DNA of 35,184 nt from Bacteroidota bacterium (lineage in GTDB: Bacteria > Bacteroidota > Bacteroidia > Flavobacteriales > Flavobacteriaceae). The notes beneath the pieces are model-generated. The model ran no database searches and was not told where the DNA came from. It saw only the letters and a program-made list of their open reading frames with translations. The stretch covers positions 1-35,184 of the forward strand of contig JAQCBK010000015.1 of the NCBI GenBank assembly GCA_027621505.1, in the 5' to 3' direction. A program made the translations under genes and the position numbers. Below, piece by piece: positions 34,375-35,184 of this stretch (position 1 is its first letter; each line of letters begins with the position of its first letter).

Positions 34375-35184
34375 TTAATTATACTTTCTTTTTACAAACC
34401 AACGGTCATTTAAGGAAAAACCTATCCTAAAAGACCAAAAATTTTCTTTATATAAATTGTCGTTACCAGTCCCCCTATTGCCATATTCAAAACCTATATT
34501 GGCATTGGAAAAGCCTGCTAAAGGTAAACCAAATCCAAAATTTATGCCAGTTTCTTTTAATCCAAAATTATTTATCACCACTCCCGTCAACTGATGGCGG
34601 AAACCCATTCTGAATACAATTCTCTTCCAATAACTGGTGATGGAGCTGAAATCTGGGATATAAAAGCCCCCAAGAGAAATCTGATAACCATTTTGATAAT
34701 CTACATTGCTAAAGTTCATGAAGCGGTTACTAAAATCGCCCATAGCATTGATGGTGTACTGGCCTCCGAGAAACCACTCCCGTTCTTTTCCAACACCTGT
34801 TCCAAAAGAGATAACGCTAGGAATCTTAACATTGGTTTTGTCTAGTCCAATATCAGTGAGATCGATTTCAATGACTTGGCCAAAACCAATTTGTTCAGAA
34901 AATGAACGGATCAAAAAATTTCTGGAATTGGTTGACGTTAAATTGGCTTGTGGGGCGAAGGAAAAAAGAGCTTGAAACTCCAACACTTCGGAGAGAGGTA
35001 TTTCAAAATGAGCTGAAAATTTCAAATCATAGCCCGAAATACTGGATTTATTTTCCAAAATAGTTCCCAAGACAACTTCATTTTGATAACTCCCTGTTTC
35101 CTGAGTGATCTGTCCAAAATTATAATTGAAAGTAGCTCCAAGGCTTAAAAATTTTAGAACGTTAAATCCTACAGAGAAAAAGGC
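34375..35184 (-). CDS. Outer-membrane beta-barrel protein (3' part)
   Basis: The frame is open to the right edge, so the N-terminus is missing; 269 residues are visible. A TTG at 35070 is an internal codon, since the same frame reads GFNVLKFLSLGATFNYNFGQITQETGSY upstream of it to the edge, with barrel character. The sequence is a run of amphipathic beta-strands rich in aromatic and glycine residues (FFLGGQYTINAMGDF, GYQISLGGFYIPDFSS, FRMGFRHQLTGV, GINFGFGLPLAG), ending soon after FRIGFSLNDRWF. It resembles the flavobacterial outer-membrane proteins of unknown substrate, loosely FadL/OmpP1-like, but I would not name it more closely. It leads the minus-strand unit with the TPR protein and lptC. 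Confidence 0.8.
   Translation of the reverse strand, partial: AFFSVGFNVLKFLSLGATFNYNFGQITQETGSYQNEVVLGTILENKSSISGYDLKFSAHFEIPLSEVLEFQALFSFAPQANLTSTNSRNFLIRSFSEQIGFGQVIEIDLTDIGLDKTNVKIPSVISFGTGVGKEREWFLGGQYTINAMGDFSNRFMNFSNVDYQNGYQISLGGFYIPDFSSITSYWKRIVFRMGFRHQLTGVVINNFGLKETGINFGFGLPLAGFSNANIGFEYGNRGTGNDNLYKENFWSFRIGFSLNDRWFVKRKYN

Overview
The window looks like a gene-dense, AT-rich stretch of a Bacteroidota chromosome, most likely from the Flavobacteriia. The evidence is a flavobacterial-style core gene order, weak or absent Shine-Dalgarno sequences, several TAnnTTTG-type -7 promoter elements (the Bacteroidota primary sigma consensus), a SusC-like TonB receptor with an N-terminal carboxypeptidase-regulatory-like domain, an HYC_CC_PP-type protein, and a GYDIA-type GHMP kinase next to HMG-CoA reductase. 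I see no tRNA, rRNA, CRISPR array, insertion sequence or phage gene. Both edges cut through genes (miaB on the left, an outer-membrane protein on the right), and the left edge is a GGATCC site, as expected of a cloned insert. No gap between genes exceeds about 185 bases.

Layout. (1) 2-5919, plus strand: 3' end of miaB, a sigma-54 activator without a receiver domain, lptE, a conserved protein of unknown function, secG, then groES-groEL behind their own regulatory region and closed by a strong hairpin terminator. (2) 9771-5969, minus strand: a four-gene metal-handling operon (HMA-MauE fusion, HYC_CC_PP-like protein, TonB-dependent receptor, secreted HMA protein); every product has a conserved-looking cysteine pair. 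(3) 9953-16955, plus strand: purH, then the elongasome cluster mreB-mreC-mreD-mrdA-rodA, where the last four genes are overlapping or nearly touching. (4) 20162-16958, minus strand: tail-specific protease and a lone Dpp/Opp-type ABC permease. (5) 20295-24470, plus strand: surE, a small membrane protein, lpxB, and comEC interrupted by one in-frame TAA. (6) 26363-24460, minus strand: POT peptide transporter and a secreted thioredoxin. (7) 26486-28703, plus strand: HMG-CoA reductase and GHMP kinase (mevalonate pathway). (8) 35184-28700, minus strand: outer-membrane beta-barrel protein (partial), TPR protein, LptC, a 65-residue membrane protein, a CNNM/CBS protein and a PpiD-type folding factor.

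Much of the window serves the cell envelope: LPS synthesis and export (LpxB, LptC, LptE), protein export and folding (SecG, PpiD, GroESL, Prc), and wall elongation (MreBCD, PBP2, RodA). Most of this is conserved housekeeping content. The points most worth a second look are a sigma-54-like -24/-12 element with paired upstream repeats in front of groES in the same gene run as a sigma-54 activator, a seven-residue anomaly in an invariant part of GroEL, the nonsense codon in comEC, and the cysteine-rich metal operon. Family assignments are by recognition of motifs and layout; no database search was run.
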